DNA from: Flavobacterium sp. I-STPP5a
Lineage (GTDB): Bacteria; Bacteroidota; Bacteroidia; Flavobacteriales; Flavobacteriaceae
DNA length: 64,000 nt
Assembly: GCF_009764685.1 (NCBI RefSeq)
Contig: NZ_VHLM01000055.1
Location: 62,001 to 126,000 of the forward strand
Reading direction: 5' to 3'
The notes below the pieces were generated by a model. That model was not told where the DNA came from. It made no database searches and was given only the letters and a program-made list of their open reading frames with translations. Below, one piece after another: positions 43,300-53,111 of this stretch; positions within the stretch are counted from its first letter, which is position 1, and each line of letters begins with the position of its first letter. The position numbers and the translations under genes were made by a program.

Positions 43300-45750
43300 A
43301 TGTCAAATCATAAAATACTTACCATTGACAATTTGTCACTTCAAGAATTTGATTCAGAAGCAGATTTAATTCCATTATTGACTCCAGAGGACGAAGAAGA
43401 AATGAATAATGAAGCTTTGCCTGAATTACTATCCATTTTACCTTTACGAAACATGGTTTTATTTCCAGGAGTTGTAATTCCTATTACAGCCGGTAGAGAT
43501 AAATCTATAAAATTGATAAATGATGCTAATGCTGCGGGTAAAACCATAGGAGTAGTGGCTCAAATTAACGAGGAAGATGAAGATCCAACCAAGGATGATA
43601 TTCATAAAATAGGTACTGTTGCTCGAATTTTACGCGTTTTAAAAATGCCGGATGGCAATGTGACTGTTATTTTACAAGGTAAAAAACGTTTCGAAATTGA
43701 TTCGGTAGTTTCAGAGGAACCGTATTTAACCGCCAAAATCAAAGAAGTTCCAGAAAAACGTCCGAAGAAAAATGATACGGAATTCTTAGCCATTCTTGAT
43801 TCCATAAAAGAACTAGCGATTCAAATTATCAAAGAAAGTCCTAATATTCCTAGCGAAGCAACTTTTGCAATAAAAAACATAGAGAGTCAATCTTTTTTAA
43901 TCAATTTCGTGACTTCAAACATGAATTTATTAGTTAAAGAAAAGCAAGATTTACTGGCTATCAATGAACTGAAAGGAAGAGCATTAGAAACTTTGCGTTA
44001 CATGAATATAGAGTTGCAAAAACTCGAATTAAAAAATGATATTCAGTCTAAAGTTCGTTTTGATTTAGATCAGCAACAACGAGAATATTTCTTGCATCAG
44101 CAGATGAAAACCATTCAAGAAGAATTGGGTGGCGTTTCGCAAGAGGAAGAAATGGACGAGATGCTGCAAAAATCCTTAACCAAAAAATGGGACGATAAAA
44201 CCAAAAAGCATTTTGAAAAAGAACTTTCTAAAATGCGCCGAATGAATCCTCAGGCACCTGATTTTGGTATTCAAAGAAATTACTTAGAGTTGTTTCTAGA
44301 TTTGCCTTGGAACGAATACTCCAAAGATATTTTTGATTTAAAACGCGCTCAAAAAATCTTAGATAGAGACCATTTTGGACTCGAAGATGTGAAAAAACGA
44401 ATGATAGAACATCTTGCTGTGTTGAAATTGCGTAATGATATGAAATCGCCAATCATTTGTTTGACAGGACCTCCGGGTGTTGGTAAAACTTCTATTGGGC
44501 GTTCTATTGCAGAAGCGTTGGGTAGAGAGTATGTGCGAATTTCATTGGGTGGTTTGCGTGATGAATCTGAAATTCGTGGTCACCGAAAAACGTATATTGG
44601 CGCTATGCCAGGCCGAATCATTCAAAGTTTGAAAAAAGCGGGTACATCAAATCCAGTTTTTGTTTTAGATGAAATTGATAAATTGTCAAACAGTCATCAA
44701 GGTGATCCATCATCAGCATTGCTTGAAGTTTTAGATCCGGAGCAAAACAATTCTTTTTATGATAATTTCCTAGAAATGGGCTATGATCTTTCAAAAGTAA
44801 TGTTTATTGCAACGTCAAATAATATGGCAGCCATTCAGCCTGCTTTGCGAGACAGAATGGAAATCATCAAAATGTCTGGCTATACCATTGAAGAAAAGGT
44901 AGAAATTGCGCGTCAGCATTTATTTCCTAGACAATTAAAAGAACATGGTTTAACTACTAAAGATTTGACTATTGGTAAAAAACAATTGGAAAAAATTGTG
45001 GAAGGCTATACCAGAGAATCGGGCGTGCGTGGACTTGAGGGTAAAATTGCGCAAGTGATTCGAAATGCAGCCAAGTCAGTTGCAATGGAGGAAGAATATA
45101 ATAAAAAAGTAACCGATGAAGATCTTGTAAAAACACTTGGTGTTGCGCGTTTAGAACGCGATAAATATGAGAATAATGATGTAGCGGGTGTAGTTACTGG
45201 ATTAGCGTGGACTTCAGTTGGTGGTGATATTTTGTTTATCGAATCTTTACTTTCTCCAGGGAAAGGTACCATGACTATTACTGGTAATCTAGGTACTGTC
45301 ATGAAAGAATCGGCTACAATTGCTTTGGAATACATTAAGGCCAATACCAAACTTTTAGGATTAGAATCGGATATGCTTTCTAAATACAACATTCATTTGC
45401 ACGTTCCTGAAGGAGCTACGCCAAAGGATGGACCAAGTGCAGGTATTGCTATGTTGACGTCATTAGTTTCTTTGTTTACTCAAAAACGTATCAAGAAGAA
45501 CTTAGCCATGACTGGCGAAATTACTTTGCGTGGTAAAGTATTGCCTGTAGGCGGAATCAAAGAAAAAATTCTTGCTGCTAAAAGAGCAAATATTAAAGAA
45601 ATCATCTTATGTCATGAAAATAAAAATGATATTGACGAGATCAAACCAGAATATCTTGAAGGACTAACTTTTCATTATGTAAAGGAAATGAGCGAAGTAT
45701 TGGAATTTGCACTTACAGAACAAAAAGTAAAAAACGCAAAAACTTTGTAA
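43300..45750 (+). CDS. lon: ATP-dependent protease Lon
   Basis: Lon degrades misfolded and regulatory proteins. The 816-residue protein has the N-terminal LON substrate domain ([16 protein letters not shown]), the AAA+ module with Walker A GPPGVGKT (390-397) and [10 protein letters not shown], and the protease domain with catalytic Ser713 in PKDGPSAG and Lys754 in VGGIKEK. Length is typical. It has its own promoter and terminator and is followed by porQ and cmk, an order I recall from other flavobacteria. Confidence 0.97.
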   Translation: MSNHKILTIDNLSLQEFDSEADLIPLLTPEDEEEMNNEALPELLSILPLRNMVLFPGVVIPITAGRDKSIKLINDANAAGKTIGVVAQINEEDEDPTKDDIHKIGTVARILRVLKMPDGNVTVILQGKKRFEIDSVVSEEPYLTAKIKEVPEKRPKKNDTEFLAILDSIKELAIQIIKESPNIPSEATFAIKNIESQSFLINFVTSNMNLLVKEKQDLLAINELKGRALETLRYMNIELQKLELKNDIQSKVRFDLDQQQREYFLHQQMKTIQEELGGVSQEEEMDEMLQKSLTKKWDDKTKKHFEKELSKMRRMNPQAPDFGIQRNYLELFLDLPWNEYSKDIFDLKRAQKILDRDHFGLEDVKKRMIEHLAVLKLRNDMKSPIICLTGPPGVGKTSIGRSIAEALGREYVRISLGGLRDESEIRGHRKTYIGAMPGRIIQSLKKAGTSNPVFVLDEIDKLSNSHQGDPSSALLEVLDPEQNNSFYDNFLEMGYDLSKVMFIATSNNMAAIQPALRDRMEIIKMSGYTIEEKVEIARQHLFPRQLKEHGLTTKDLTIGKKQLEKIVEGYTRESGVRGLEGKIAQVIRNAAKSVAMEEEYNKKVTDEDLVKTLGVARLERDKYENNDVAGVVTGLAWTSVGGDILFIESLLSPGKGTMTITGNLGTVMKESATIALEYIKANTKLLGLESDMLSKYNIHLHVPEGATPKDGPSAGIAMLTSLVSLFTQKRIKKNLAMTGEITLRGKVLPVGGIKEKILAAKRANIKEIILCHENKNDIDEIKPEYLEGLTFHYVKEMSEVLEFALTEQKVKNAKTL

Positions 45751-46109
45751 ATAAGTCGTTTTCGAAATCAATAGAAATCCAAATTCCTAAACTGTTTTTC
45801 AGCTCAAGAATTTGGATTTTTTTATAAATGGGATATCGTTATTGCAATAGTGCGTTTACTTTTCGTATGAAAATAGTTGGGAATAATTATAGTTATTTCA
45901 ATTGGTCGCCTTCATATAGCTTAAGTTCTTTTTTATTTATAGGGTTGAATTCTTTGTCAAAACTGGATGTAAACCAAATGATTCAAAAAGGTTTTAAACT
46001 GAACTATTGATTTTAAAGACCGAATTGTCCCTTTTTAAACTTTTCTTTTTCTAAAAAATAATATCTTCGCACTGGCGTTATCATTGTATACTTTTGGCGC
46101 TTTTGCAAC
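45751..46109. other. 359-base gap between lon and porQ
   Basis: It holds the lon terminator (45775-45823) and A/T-rich sequence. A 60-codon plus-strand frame at 45828-46010 has unusual composition (many Y, S, N) and no recognisable motif; I do not accept it as a gene. A weak -7-like TATCTTCG lies near 46062. Confidence 0.45.
45775..45823 (+). terminator. Terminator after lon
   Basis: Stem AAATCCAAATTC / GAATTTGGATTT with a 21-base loop and a following T run. Confidence 0.75.
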
Positions 46110-47132
46110 ATGTTTAAAAAAATATTGATATTCACTTTATTACTCTACGGTACCGCATCAATCGGTCAGATAGGCGGTAAAACAATATATCAGTTTTTAA
46201 ATCTCGTTGCTTCTCCAAGGCAAGCGGCATTAGGAGGTAAGGTTTTGACTATATATGATAATGATGTGAATCAGGCTCATTTTAATCCAGCCACAATCAA
46301 TGCCGAGATGGATAATCATTTAGCACTGAATTACGGAAATTACTATGGTGCGCTTACGTACGGAACTGCTTCGTATGCGTACACCTATGACAGACACCTG
46401 CAAACGTTTCAAGCCGGTGTGAATTATATTAATTATGGTAGTTTTGAGGGCTATGACGAAAATGGTCAAGCCACATCTGCCTTTTCAGGTAGCGAAGTAT
46501 CCTTATCTATGGGGTATGCATACAATGTTCCTTATACCGATTTGCACATTGGAGCTAGTGCCAAGTTGATTTCGTCTAGTCTAGAAACCTATCATTCTTT
46601 TGGAGGAGCATTAGACATTGGTGCTTTATATATTGATGAACGGAACGATGTCAATTGGGCGTTGGTCATACGGAATCTAGGTACTCAATTTTCAACTTAC
46701 AATGGTGTTCGAGAAAAGTTACCTTTGGAGGTTTTAGTAGGAGTGTCGCAAGAGTTAGAAAATGTTCCTATTCGATGGCATTTAACATTAGAGAATTTAC
46801 AACAATGGAATATTGCTTTTGCTAATCCAGCGCGATCAGAACAATCATTTGATGGAACAACAACTCCTGAAAAAGTATCTTTCTTAAATAATGCTTTGAG
46901 GCATGTAATTGCTGGAGTAGAGTTGTTCCCAAAAAGAGGATTTAACTTGCGTTTGGGTTACAATTTTAGGCGAGCCGAGGAATTACGCATTCTGGAACAA
47001 CGTAATTTTTCTGGACTTTCTTTTGGCTTTGGACTCAAATTAAATAAACTCAAGTTCAATTATTCCTATTCCAGATATACGCCTGCTGGAAACACAAGTC
47101 TTTTTGGGCTAACCATAAATTTTCAAGAATAG
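46110..47132 (+). CDS. porQ: Type IX secretion protein PorQ
   Basis: The 340-residue outer-membrane beta-barrel protein has a signal peptide (about residues 1-19, ending GQI) and the family opening GGKTIYQFLNLVASPRQAA, with a C-terminal LFGLTINFQE typical of barrels. PorQ is part of the type IX secretion attachment machinery with PorU, PorV and PorZ. The gene lies between lon and cmk, the arrangement I remember from Flavobacterium johnsoniae, which supports the call. The upstream promoter is weak. Confidence 0.9.
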   Translation: MFKKILIFTLLLYGTASIGQIGGKTIYQFLNLVASPRQAALGGKVLTIYDNDVNQAHFNPATINAEMDNHLALNYGNYYGALTYGTASYAYTYDRHLQTFQAGVNYINYGSFEGYDENGQATSAFSGSEVSLSMGYAYNVPYTDLHIGASAKLISSSLETYHSFGGALDIGALYIDERNDVNWALVIRNLGTQFSTYNGVREKLPLEVLVGVSQELENVPIRWHLTLENLQQWNIAFANPARSEQSFDGTTTPEKVSFLNNALRHVIAGVELFPKRGFNLRLGYNFRRAEELRILEQRNFSGLSFGFGLKLNKLKFNYSYSRYTPAGNTSLFGLTINFQE

Positions 47133-47165
47133 TTTATTCATTTCAATTACCTTAAATTTTATATT

Positions 47166-47861
47166 TTGACAAAAAAAATTACCATTGCAATAGATGGATT
47201 TTCATCAACGGGAAAAAGTACGCTAGCAAAACAATTAGCGAAACATTTAGGATATATTTATGTAGACACAGGAGCAATGTATCGTGCAGTAACTTTTTTT
47301 GCTATGAAGCAAGGGTACATCAATACAGATGCTTTTGATAGTACCTCTTTAATTGCTAGTTTGCCTGCAATAAGACTGCATTTTGAATTTAATGCGGAGT
47401 TAGGATTTGCAGAGGTTTTTTTGAACGATTTCAATGTTGAAACCGAAATTCGAACCATTGAAGTATCGCGTTTTGTGAGCAAGGTTGCAGAGGTTTCGCA
47501 AGTTCGAGCTAAATTAGTTGAACAACAAAAAGAAATGGGCAAGAACAAGGCTATTGTTATGGATGGACGAGACATTGGTACTGTGGTATTTCCTGATGCC
47601 GAGCTTAAAATATTCATGACAGCAAGCGCCAGCACGAGAGCACAAAGGCGATATGATGAGTTAATAGCTAAAGGTGATGCAGTAACATATGATGAAGTCC
47701 TAAAAAATGTAGAAGAAAGAGATTACATAGATACCCATCGCGAAGATTCACCCTTAGTGATGGCTGAAGATGCAATTGAAAATGATAATTCACATTTGAG
47801 TCGTGAGGAACAATTTGCTCAAGTTTTAGAAATGGTCAACGATATCACTAAAACGATATAA
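47166..47861 (+). CDS. cmk: Cytidylate (CMP) kinase
   Basis: The 231-residue kinase phosphorylates CMP and dCMP. It has the P-loop GFSSTGKST (about 11-19), VDTGAMYRAVTFFAM for the nucleotide site, and MDGRDIGTVVFPDAELKIF. The start codon is TTG at 47166; no in-frame ATG exists in the expected N-terminal region, and TKKITIAIDGFS matches the family N-terminus. It follows porQ by 33 bases, so it is probably co-transcribed. Confidence 0.95.
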   Translation: MTKKITIAIDGFSSTGKSTLAKQLAKHLGYIYVDTGAMYRAVTFFAMKQGYINTDAFDSTSLIASLPAIRLHFEFNAELGFAEVFLNDFNVETEIRTIEVSRFVSKVAEVSQVRAKLVEQQKEMGKNKAIVMDGRDIGTVVFPDAELKIFMTASASTRAQRRYDELIAKGDAVTYDEVLKNVEERDYIDTHREDSPLVMAEDAIENDNSHLSREEQFAQVLEMVNDITKTI

Positions 47862-47938
47862 TTATTTGCAGATATCATTTTTAATGGTAGATTTACGCCT
47901 TGTAAATTTTTTAAAGTAAAAAAAAAACAATTCATCTC

Positions 47939-49315
47939 ATGGGAATTAAAAATAGATTGATCATAATGAGTTTTCTCCAGTTTTTTGTTTGGGGAGCTTG
48001 GTTGATTACAATTGCAAATTATTGGTTTGGTACAAAAAGTTGGGAAGGAACCCAGTTTGGATTGGTTTTTAGCACCATGGGAATAGCGTCATTATTTATG
48101 CCAACTCTAACTGGTATATTGGCAGACCGATGGATCAATGCTGAAAAGTTGTACGGAGTGTTACATATATTTTATGCAGCAGTATTGTTTTACATTCCTC
48201 AAGTTACAACACCTGAAAATTTTATTTACATCATGCTTTTGGCTATGTGCTTTTATATGCCAACTATTGCATTGAGTAATTCAATCTCTTACAACGCGCT
48301 TAAATTAAACAATAAGGATGTCATTAAGAATTTTCCACCTATAAGAGTTTGGGGAACAGTTGGTTTTATAGCAGCTATGTGGATTACTAATTTAACAGGC
48401 AATAAAGCAACTGAATATCAATTCTATATTGCGGGATTGGCAGCTGTAGCACTTGGTTTGTATGCATTTACTTTGCCACCATGTAAACCACAACGATTGT
48501 CAAAAGAAAATGCTTCTTTGATGGAGACTTTAGGATTGGAGTCCTTTAAATTGTTTGCTGATTATAAAATGGCGTTGTTCTTCGTTTTCTCCATGTTTTT
48601 AGGAGGAGCATTACAATTAACAAATGCTTACGGAGATGTTTTCTTGGATGAGTTCAAGCATTTTCCTAAATACGCCGATTCATTTGTAGTAGAATACTCT
48701 ACAATTATCATGTCGATTTCTCAAATTTCAGAGACTTTGTTTATTTTAGCAATTCCGTTTTTCTTGAAACGTTTTGGAATTAAGCAAGTCATGTTAATCA
48801 GTATGCTCGCTTGGGTATTGCGTTTTGGGTTGTTTGCTTTCGGAAACCCTACAAGTGGTTTATGGATGATTATTATGTCATGTATAGTGTATGGAATGGC
48901 GTTTGACTTTTTTAATATATCAGGATCCTTATTTGTTGAAACAAATACAGATACCAAAAACAGATCGTCAGCTCAAGGATTGTTTATGATGATGACCAAT
49001 GGAGTAGGAGCGGTTTTAGGTAGTTTTACCTCTGGTTGGGCAATTGATAAATTTTTTACGAAATCATTTGCGGGAACTGGCGATTTAGCAGCTTTCTTGC
49101 AAACGGAACCTACTAATGCAAAAATGGCAGAGTTTGTTACAAGTCAAGGTAAAACTATCGGTACAGACGGCCTTTTTGATTCGGTTATACTTATGAAAGA
49201 TTGGCACACAATTTGGCTATCTTTTGCTTTGTACGCGCTAGCAATTGCAATAGCTTTTGCGGTTTTGTTTAAGCACAAGCACAATCCTTTGGATGTAGAA
49301 AACGTAAGTCATTAA
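47939..49315 (+). CDS. Nucleoside permease, MFS (NupG-like)
   Basis: The 458-residue protein has about 12 hydrophobic segments and the nucleoside:H+ symporter N-terminal motif LIIMSFLQFFVWGAWLITI, plus VFSTMGIASLFMPTLTG and SISYNALKLN. The family moves nucleosides with protons. The central loop is short, as in NupG. It is downstream of cmk, another nucleotide-related gene, though 77 bases separate them. A strong bidirectional terminator follows. Confidence 0.88.
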   Translation: MGIKNRLIIMSFLQFFVWGAWLITIANYWFGTKSWEGTQFGLVFSTMGIASLFMPTLTGILADRWINAEKLYGVLHIFYAAVLFYIPQVTTPENFIYIMLLAMCFYMPTIALSNSISYNALKLNNKDVIKNFPPIRVWGTVGFIAAMWITNLTGNKATEYQFYIAGLAAVALGLYAFTLPPCKPQRLSKENASLMETLGLESFKLFADYKMALFFVFSMFLGGALQLTNAYGDVFLDEFKHFPKYADSFVVEYSTIIMSISQISETLFILAIPFFLKRFGIKQVMLISMLAWVLRFGLFAFGNPTSGLWMIIMSCIVYGMAFDFFNISGSLFVETNTDTKNRSSAQGLFMMMTNGVGAVLGSFTSGWAIDKFFTKSFAGTGDLAAFLQTEPTNAKMAEFVTSQGKTIGTDGLFDSVILMKDWHTIWLSFALYALAIAIAFAVLFKHKHNPLDVENVSH

Positions 49316-49330
49316 ATAGTATATCAATAT

Positions 49331-49370
49331 AAAAAACCCGAGATCAAAGAATTGTTCTCGGGTTTTTTTT
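49331..49370. terminator. Bidirectional terminator
   Basis: AAAAAACCCGAGA / TCTCGGGTTTTTT stem with a T run, between convergent genes. Confidence 0.8.
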
Positions 49371-49385
49371 ATAATTTCAAATCAA

Positions 49386-49985
49386 TTATTCCTTTAAGGA
49401 GTCTTTAAAGGATTGCAGATTATATTCACTTTCGAAATCCAGAATTTTCAAAACTTCAGGTAGTGTTATTATCTTTCTTTGAATTAAAGTTCGTAAAAAA
49501 GGGTATATTGATTCATGTTGCGCCTCATATTCTTGTCTGAAAAAGATTTTATTTTTGACACCATTTTGTAAACAATATTCAATCCAATTATTTGTACCGT
49601 TTGAAGCTAGTGGTTGTAAATCTAAACGATCAAGATTACTCTTGTAATATATTTCACCAATAAAATCCCCAACAGATATTTGAACTGATTGAATTTCTGA
49701 CAAATCAATTTTAGTATTGTTTGCCACAAGGTATTCTTTTTCAAAAAGAATGAATCCCTCTAATTTGCCTTTGATTGGCTTGATTCTGTCTGTTCTTGTT
49801 ATACCTAAATAGAAGTAAATTATAGCGAAAATTATTAATATGAAGGAAAAAATACCATGGTAGGGTTGTACTCGTATATTCAAAAACAAGGTTACAAAAA
49901 ATGCCAAAGGGATATAAAAAGCTATATTAGTGTTGATTGTCAGTTTGTTTTTATCAGGTATAAAAATTTGAAATGAATTGTACAT
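49386..49985 (-). CDS. Membrane protein of unknown function
   Basis: A 199-residue protein with two close membrane helices near residues 23-40 and 46-62 (IPLAFFVTLFLNI, FSFILIIFAIIYFYL), then a PH-like beta domain (IKPIKGKLEGFILFEKEYLV, TKIDLSEIQSVQISVGD), and a C-terminal helix. The layout resembles bacterial PH-domain-like membrane proteins. It is an orphan gene facing the nucleoside permease. No function can be assigned. Confidence 0.65.
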   Translation of the reverse strand: MYNSFQIFIPDKNKLTINTNIAFYIPLAFFVTLFLNIRVQPYHGIFSFILIIFAIIYFYLGITRTDRIKPIKGKLEGFILFEKEYLVANNTKIDLSEIQSVQISVGDFIGEIYYKSNLDRLDLQPLASNGTNNWIEYCLQNGVKNKIFFRQEYEAQHESIYPFLRTLIQRKIITLPEVLKILDFESEYNLQSFKDSLKE

Positions 49986-50287
49986 AAACGTTTTTTTCTT
50001 ACAAATATATGTAATTAGTAAGAAATTGAACTGATAAAGAGGATTACATCGTATTACATTCCTATCTTGAACAATACCAACCGGTACAGCTCAGTATTTC
50101 GCTCCTGATTTTCAAACAATTATCTCGTGTTTAAAATTTTGGTATTCAAAATTAATGTATTACTTTTGCAGTCCTTAAGGTGAATAAGAGTTTCCTTTAG
50201 GGTTATATAAAATATACAAACAACTTCTGCTGTTTTCTATCACATTATGAAACTCGAGAAAATACAGAATACAAATTTTTAATCAGC
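49986..50287. other. 302-base leader region of rpsA
   Basis: It holds a full rpsA promoter at 50139-50168 and a 5' untranslated region of about 115 bases. The rest, 49986-50138, has no accepted open frame or recognised RNA structure. Confidence 0.55.
50139..50168 (+). promoter_or_regulatory. rpsA promoter TTG-N19-TACTTTTG
   Basis: A -33 TTG (50139-50141), 19-base spacer and -7 TACTTTTG (50161-50168), the same spacing as the tRNA-Val promoter, consistent with a strongly expressed gene. Confidence 0.7.
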
Positions 50288-52066
50288 ATGTCTGAACAAG
50301 TAAAATCACAAGAAGAGTTTTTAGCAAATTTTAACTGGCACAATTTCGAAGAAGGTATTGATGCTGTTGATGAAAAAAACTTATTAGAGTTTGAAGAATT
50401 AGTTTCTAAAACTTTTATTGCAACTGATCAAGAGGAAGTTGTAGAAGGTACAGTTGTAAGAATTACAGATAGAGACGTTATCGTTGATATCAACGCTAAA
50501 TCTGAAGGTGTAATTTCATTGAATGAATTCCGTTACAACCCAGCATTAAAAGTAGGTGATACTGTTGAGGTATTAATTGATATCCGTGAGGATAAAACAG
50601 GTCAATTAGTATTATCTCACCGTAAAGCACGTACTATCAAATCTTGGGATAGAGTTATTTCGGCTAACGAAACAGGTGAAATCGTTAATGGTTTTGTTAA
50701 ATGCAGAACTAAAGGTGGTATGATCGTTGACGTTTTCGGAATTGAAGCGTTCTTACCAGGATCTCAAATTGATGTTAAGCCAATTAGAGATTACGATGTA
50801 TACGTAAACAAAATGATGGAGTTCAAAGTTGTGAAAATTAACCACGAATTTAAAAACGTAGTTGTATCTCACAAAGCGCTTATTGAAGCGGATATTGAAA
50901 TCCAGAAAAAAGAAATCATTGGTCAATTACAAAAAGGACAAGTATTAGAAGGTGTTGTTAAAAACATTACTTCTTATGGTGTGTTTATTGACTTAGGTGG
51001 AGTTGATGGATTGATTCACATTACTGACCTTTCTTGGTCTAGAATCAACCACCCATCTGAAGTTCTTGAATTAGATCAAAAATTGAACGTTGTAATCCTT
51101 GATTTCGATGATGAGAAAACAAGAATTCAATTAGGATTGAAACAATTAAACGCTCACCCATGGGATGCTTTAAATGCTGATTTGAAAATTGGTGATAAAG
51201 TAAACGGTAAAGTAGTTGTAATCGCTGATTACGGTGCATTTATCGAAGTTGCTGAAGGTGTTGAAGGTTTAATCCACGTTTCTGAAATGTCTTGGTCTAC
51301 GCACTTGCGTTCAGCTCAAGATTTCGTAAAAGTTGGTGATGTTGTTGAAGCTGTTATCTTAACTTTAGATAGAGATGACCGTAAAATGTCATTAGGTATC
51401 AAACAATTGTCTCAAGATCCTTGGACTGATATCACTGCTAAATACCCAGTAGGTTCTAAGCACACAGGTATCGTTAGAAACTTTACAAACTTTGGAATTT
51501 TCGTAGAATTAGAAGAAGGAATTGATGGATTAATCTACATCTCTGACTTATCTTGGACTAAGAAAATCAAACACCCATCTGAATTCGTAAACGTTGGTGA
51601 AAAACTTGACGTTGTAGTATTAGAGTTGGATGTTGATGGACGTAAATTATCTTTAGGTCACAAACAAACTACTGCTAATCCTTGGGATCAGTATGAAGAT
51701 TCTTTCGCTGTAGGAACTATCCACAATGGTGAAATTTCTGAAATTGTTGACAAAGGAGCTACTGTAGAATTCGGAGATGATATCGTTGCTTTCATTCCAA
51801 CTCGTCACCTTGAAAAAGAAGACGGAAAGAAATTGAAAAAAGGCGATACTGCTGATTTCAAAGTAATCGAATTCAACAAAGAATTCAAAAGAGTAGTTGC
51901 ATCTCACACTGCTATCTTCCGTGAAGAAGAAGAGAAAAATGTGAAATCAGCTTCAGAAAACACATCATCTAACTCTTCTACAAATGCACCTGCTGCAACT
52001 TTAGGAGATAATAATGATATGTTAGCTGCATTGAAAGCTAAAATGGAAAAATCAGAGAAAAAGTAA
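50288..52066 (+). CDS. rpsA: 30S ribosomal protein S1
   Basis: S1 binds mRNA at the ribosome. The 592-residue protein is a chain of six S1 (OB-fold) domains, visible through repeated G-x-V-x-x-I/F-x-[DN]-[YF]-G-[AV]-F-[VI]-[DE] strands (GVVKNITSYGVFIDLGGVDG, GKVVVIADYGAFIEVAEG, GIVRNFTNFGIFVELEEG) and the linkers LGLKQLN, LGIKQLS and LGHKQT. The C-terminal 50 residues are low-complexity S/N/E/K. A strong promoter and a terminator make it monocistronic. In Bacteroidota, which often lack Shine-Dalgarno sites, S1 is central to initiation. Confidence 0.96.
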   Translation: MSEQVKSQEEFLANFNWHNFEEGIDAVDEKNLLEFEELVSKTFIATDQEEVVEGTVVRITDRDVIVDINAKSEGVISLNEFRYNPALKVGDTVEVLIDIREDKTGQLVLSHRKARTIKSWDRVISANETGEIVNGFVKCRTKGGMIVDVFGIEAFLPGSQIDVKPIRDYDVYVNKMMEFKVVKINHEFKNVVVSHKALIEADIEIQKKEIIGQLQKGQVLEGVVKNITSYGVFIDLGGVDGLIHITDLSWSRINHPSEVLELDQKLNVVILDFDDEKTRIQLGLKQLNAHPWDALNADLKIGDKVNGKVVVIADYGAFIEVAEGVEGLIHVSEMSWSTHLRSAQDFVKVGDVVEAVILTLDRDDRKMSLGIKQLSQDPWTDITAKYPVGSKHTGIVRNFTNFGIFVELEEGIDGLIYISDLSWTKKIKHPSEFVNVGEKLDVVVLELDVDGRKLSLGHKQTTANPWDQYEDSFAVGTIHNGEISEIVDKGATVEFGDDIVAFIPTRHLEKEDGKKLKKGDTADFKVIEFNKEFKRVVASHTAIFREEEEKNVKSASENTSSNSSTNAPAATLGDNNDMLAALKAKMEKSEKK

Positions 52067-52089
52067 TTTCTTGATTTTTTGAATATAGA

Positions 52090-52120
52090 AAGTCCCACAG
52101 CAATGTGGGACTTTTTTTTG
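52090..52120 (+). terminator. Terminator after rpsA
   Basis: AAGTCCCACA / TGTGGGACTT stem with a GCAA tetraloop and eight T. Confidence 0.85.
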
Positions 52121-52144
52121 TGGTTGTATTTTCTAGGAGCTTTG

Positions 52145-52235
52145 TCCTGCTATTCGCTGCAATCTTTTTTATAGCGTACAGCCCTCAAAAGGCTGCACAC
52201 TATAAAAAAGGATTTACGCTGCTATCAGGGCTAGG
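52145..52235. repeat. Intergenic palindromic repeat, copy C
   Basis: An imperfect inverted repeat: TCCTGCTATTCGCTG...ATCTTTTTTATAG...CAGCC / GGCTG...CTATAAAAAAGGAT...CGCTGCTATCAGG. The outer blocks correspond to those in copies A (2292) and B (6788). It lies just after the rpsA terminator. Confidence 0.6.
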
Positions 52236-52328
52236 GAATTAGTTTTTAGTGGATATTCTTTACTAATCATTTTAGTTTTTTAATTATGCATCGTTCAACT
52301 TTTTCTCACCGCGGATTTTATTGAATCT

Positions 52329-52356
52329 TATTCGTGTGAATTTGTGAAATTCGTGT
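52329..52356. repeat. ATTCGTG-type short tandem motif
   Basis: ATTCGTGTGA ATTTGTGAAA TTCGTG has an internal period of about 10 bases. I remember near-identical ATTCGTG/AATTTGTG strings between genes in many Bacteroidota genomes; the role is unknown. Confidence 0.45.
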
Positions 52357-52393
52357 TTTATTTTTTATGAGTAAATCTCTAATAAGCTATATT

Positions 52394-52912
52394 CTAGTTA
52401 GCTGCCAATAATTGAGATTCTTCTGGAGTGAACTCGTTAATGATACTGTAAGTATCAATGTTAGCTATTGCCATTTCATCTAATATATCAATTAGATTTT
52501 TATAATTGCATTTTGAGCTGGGTTTTATGATTACAACTGGTCCTCTTGAAGTATCACCATAAAACTCTTGAATTGATTTCTTTTTATTGTGGAGCTCTTG
52601 ACGAATTCCATTTTCGCCGTAAGATAACGTTTTGGGTTTTTCAGTAGGGTAAGATAAAAGCCCATGATAGCTTATTAACTTGTCGTTGTCATCTAATAGC
52701 ATTGTAATTATTCTGTATTCACTAATACATGAGATTTTTCCACAAGTTGACTCATCATGATATGGTAAATCTAGTCGTATTTCATTAGGCTTTGCCAAAT
52801 TAATAGTGACCATAAAAAACACTATCAAAAGGAAAGACACGCTAACCATGGCGGTTAGATCTACTCTTGCTTCTAATTTTTTGCTTCTAATTTTTTCAGG
52901 TAGGTTTTTCAT
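52394..52912 (-). CDS. ExbD-family biopolymer transport protein (orphan)
   Basis: The 172-residue protein has a short cytoplasmic N-terminus (KIRSKKLEARVDLTAMVSVS), one membrane helix (FLLIVFFMVTINLA) with the conserved Asp18 just before it in VDLTAMV, and a periplasmic alpha/beta domain ending in a helix. ExbD works with ExbB and TonB or in Tol-type motors to couple the proton gradient to outer-membrane transport. No exbB or tonB is adjacent, which is unusual; it must use a partner encoded elsewhere. Confidence 0.85.
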   Translation of the reverse strand: MKNLPEKIRSKKLEARVDLTAMVSVSFLLIVFFMVTINLAKPNEIRLDLPYHDESTCGKISCISEYRIITMLLDDNDKLISYHGLLSYPTEKPKTLSYGENGIRQELHNKKKSIQEFYGDTSRGPVVIIKPSSKCNYKNLIDILDEMAIANIDTYSIINEFTPEESQLLAAN

Positions 52913-53111
52913 AGCATAAAGTTTATATCCTAAGATAGTAAAAATAGTTTACAGTTGTTAAAAAAGTGCTAATTTATTTATATGTATATTTATTAATATA
53001 TTGGTAATCAAATATTTATGGTTTTTATTTACTTTTCTTTGCTGTTTACTTAAAACCATATTTACAAAAGGTGCGTAAATGAATTTATATAACTTTAAAA
53101 AAATAAATATT

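Noticed and set aside
45006-45392. Long minus-strand frame of 128 codons
   Set aside because: Fully inside lon in an antisense frame; lon is certain.
45828-46010. 60-codon frame between lon and porQ
   Set aside because: Overlaps the end of a terminator and has no recognisable motif.
47258-47635. Minus-strand frame of 125 codons
   Set aside because: Antisense to cmk.
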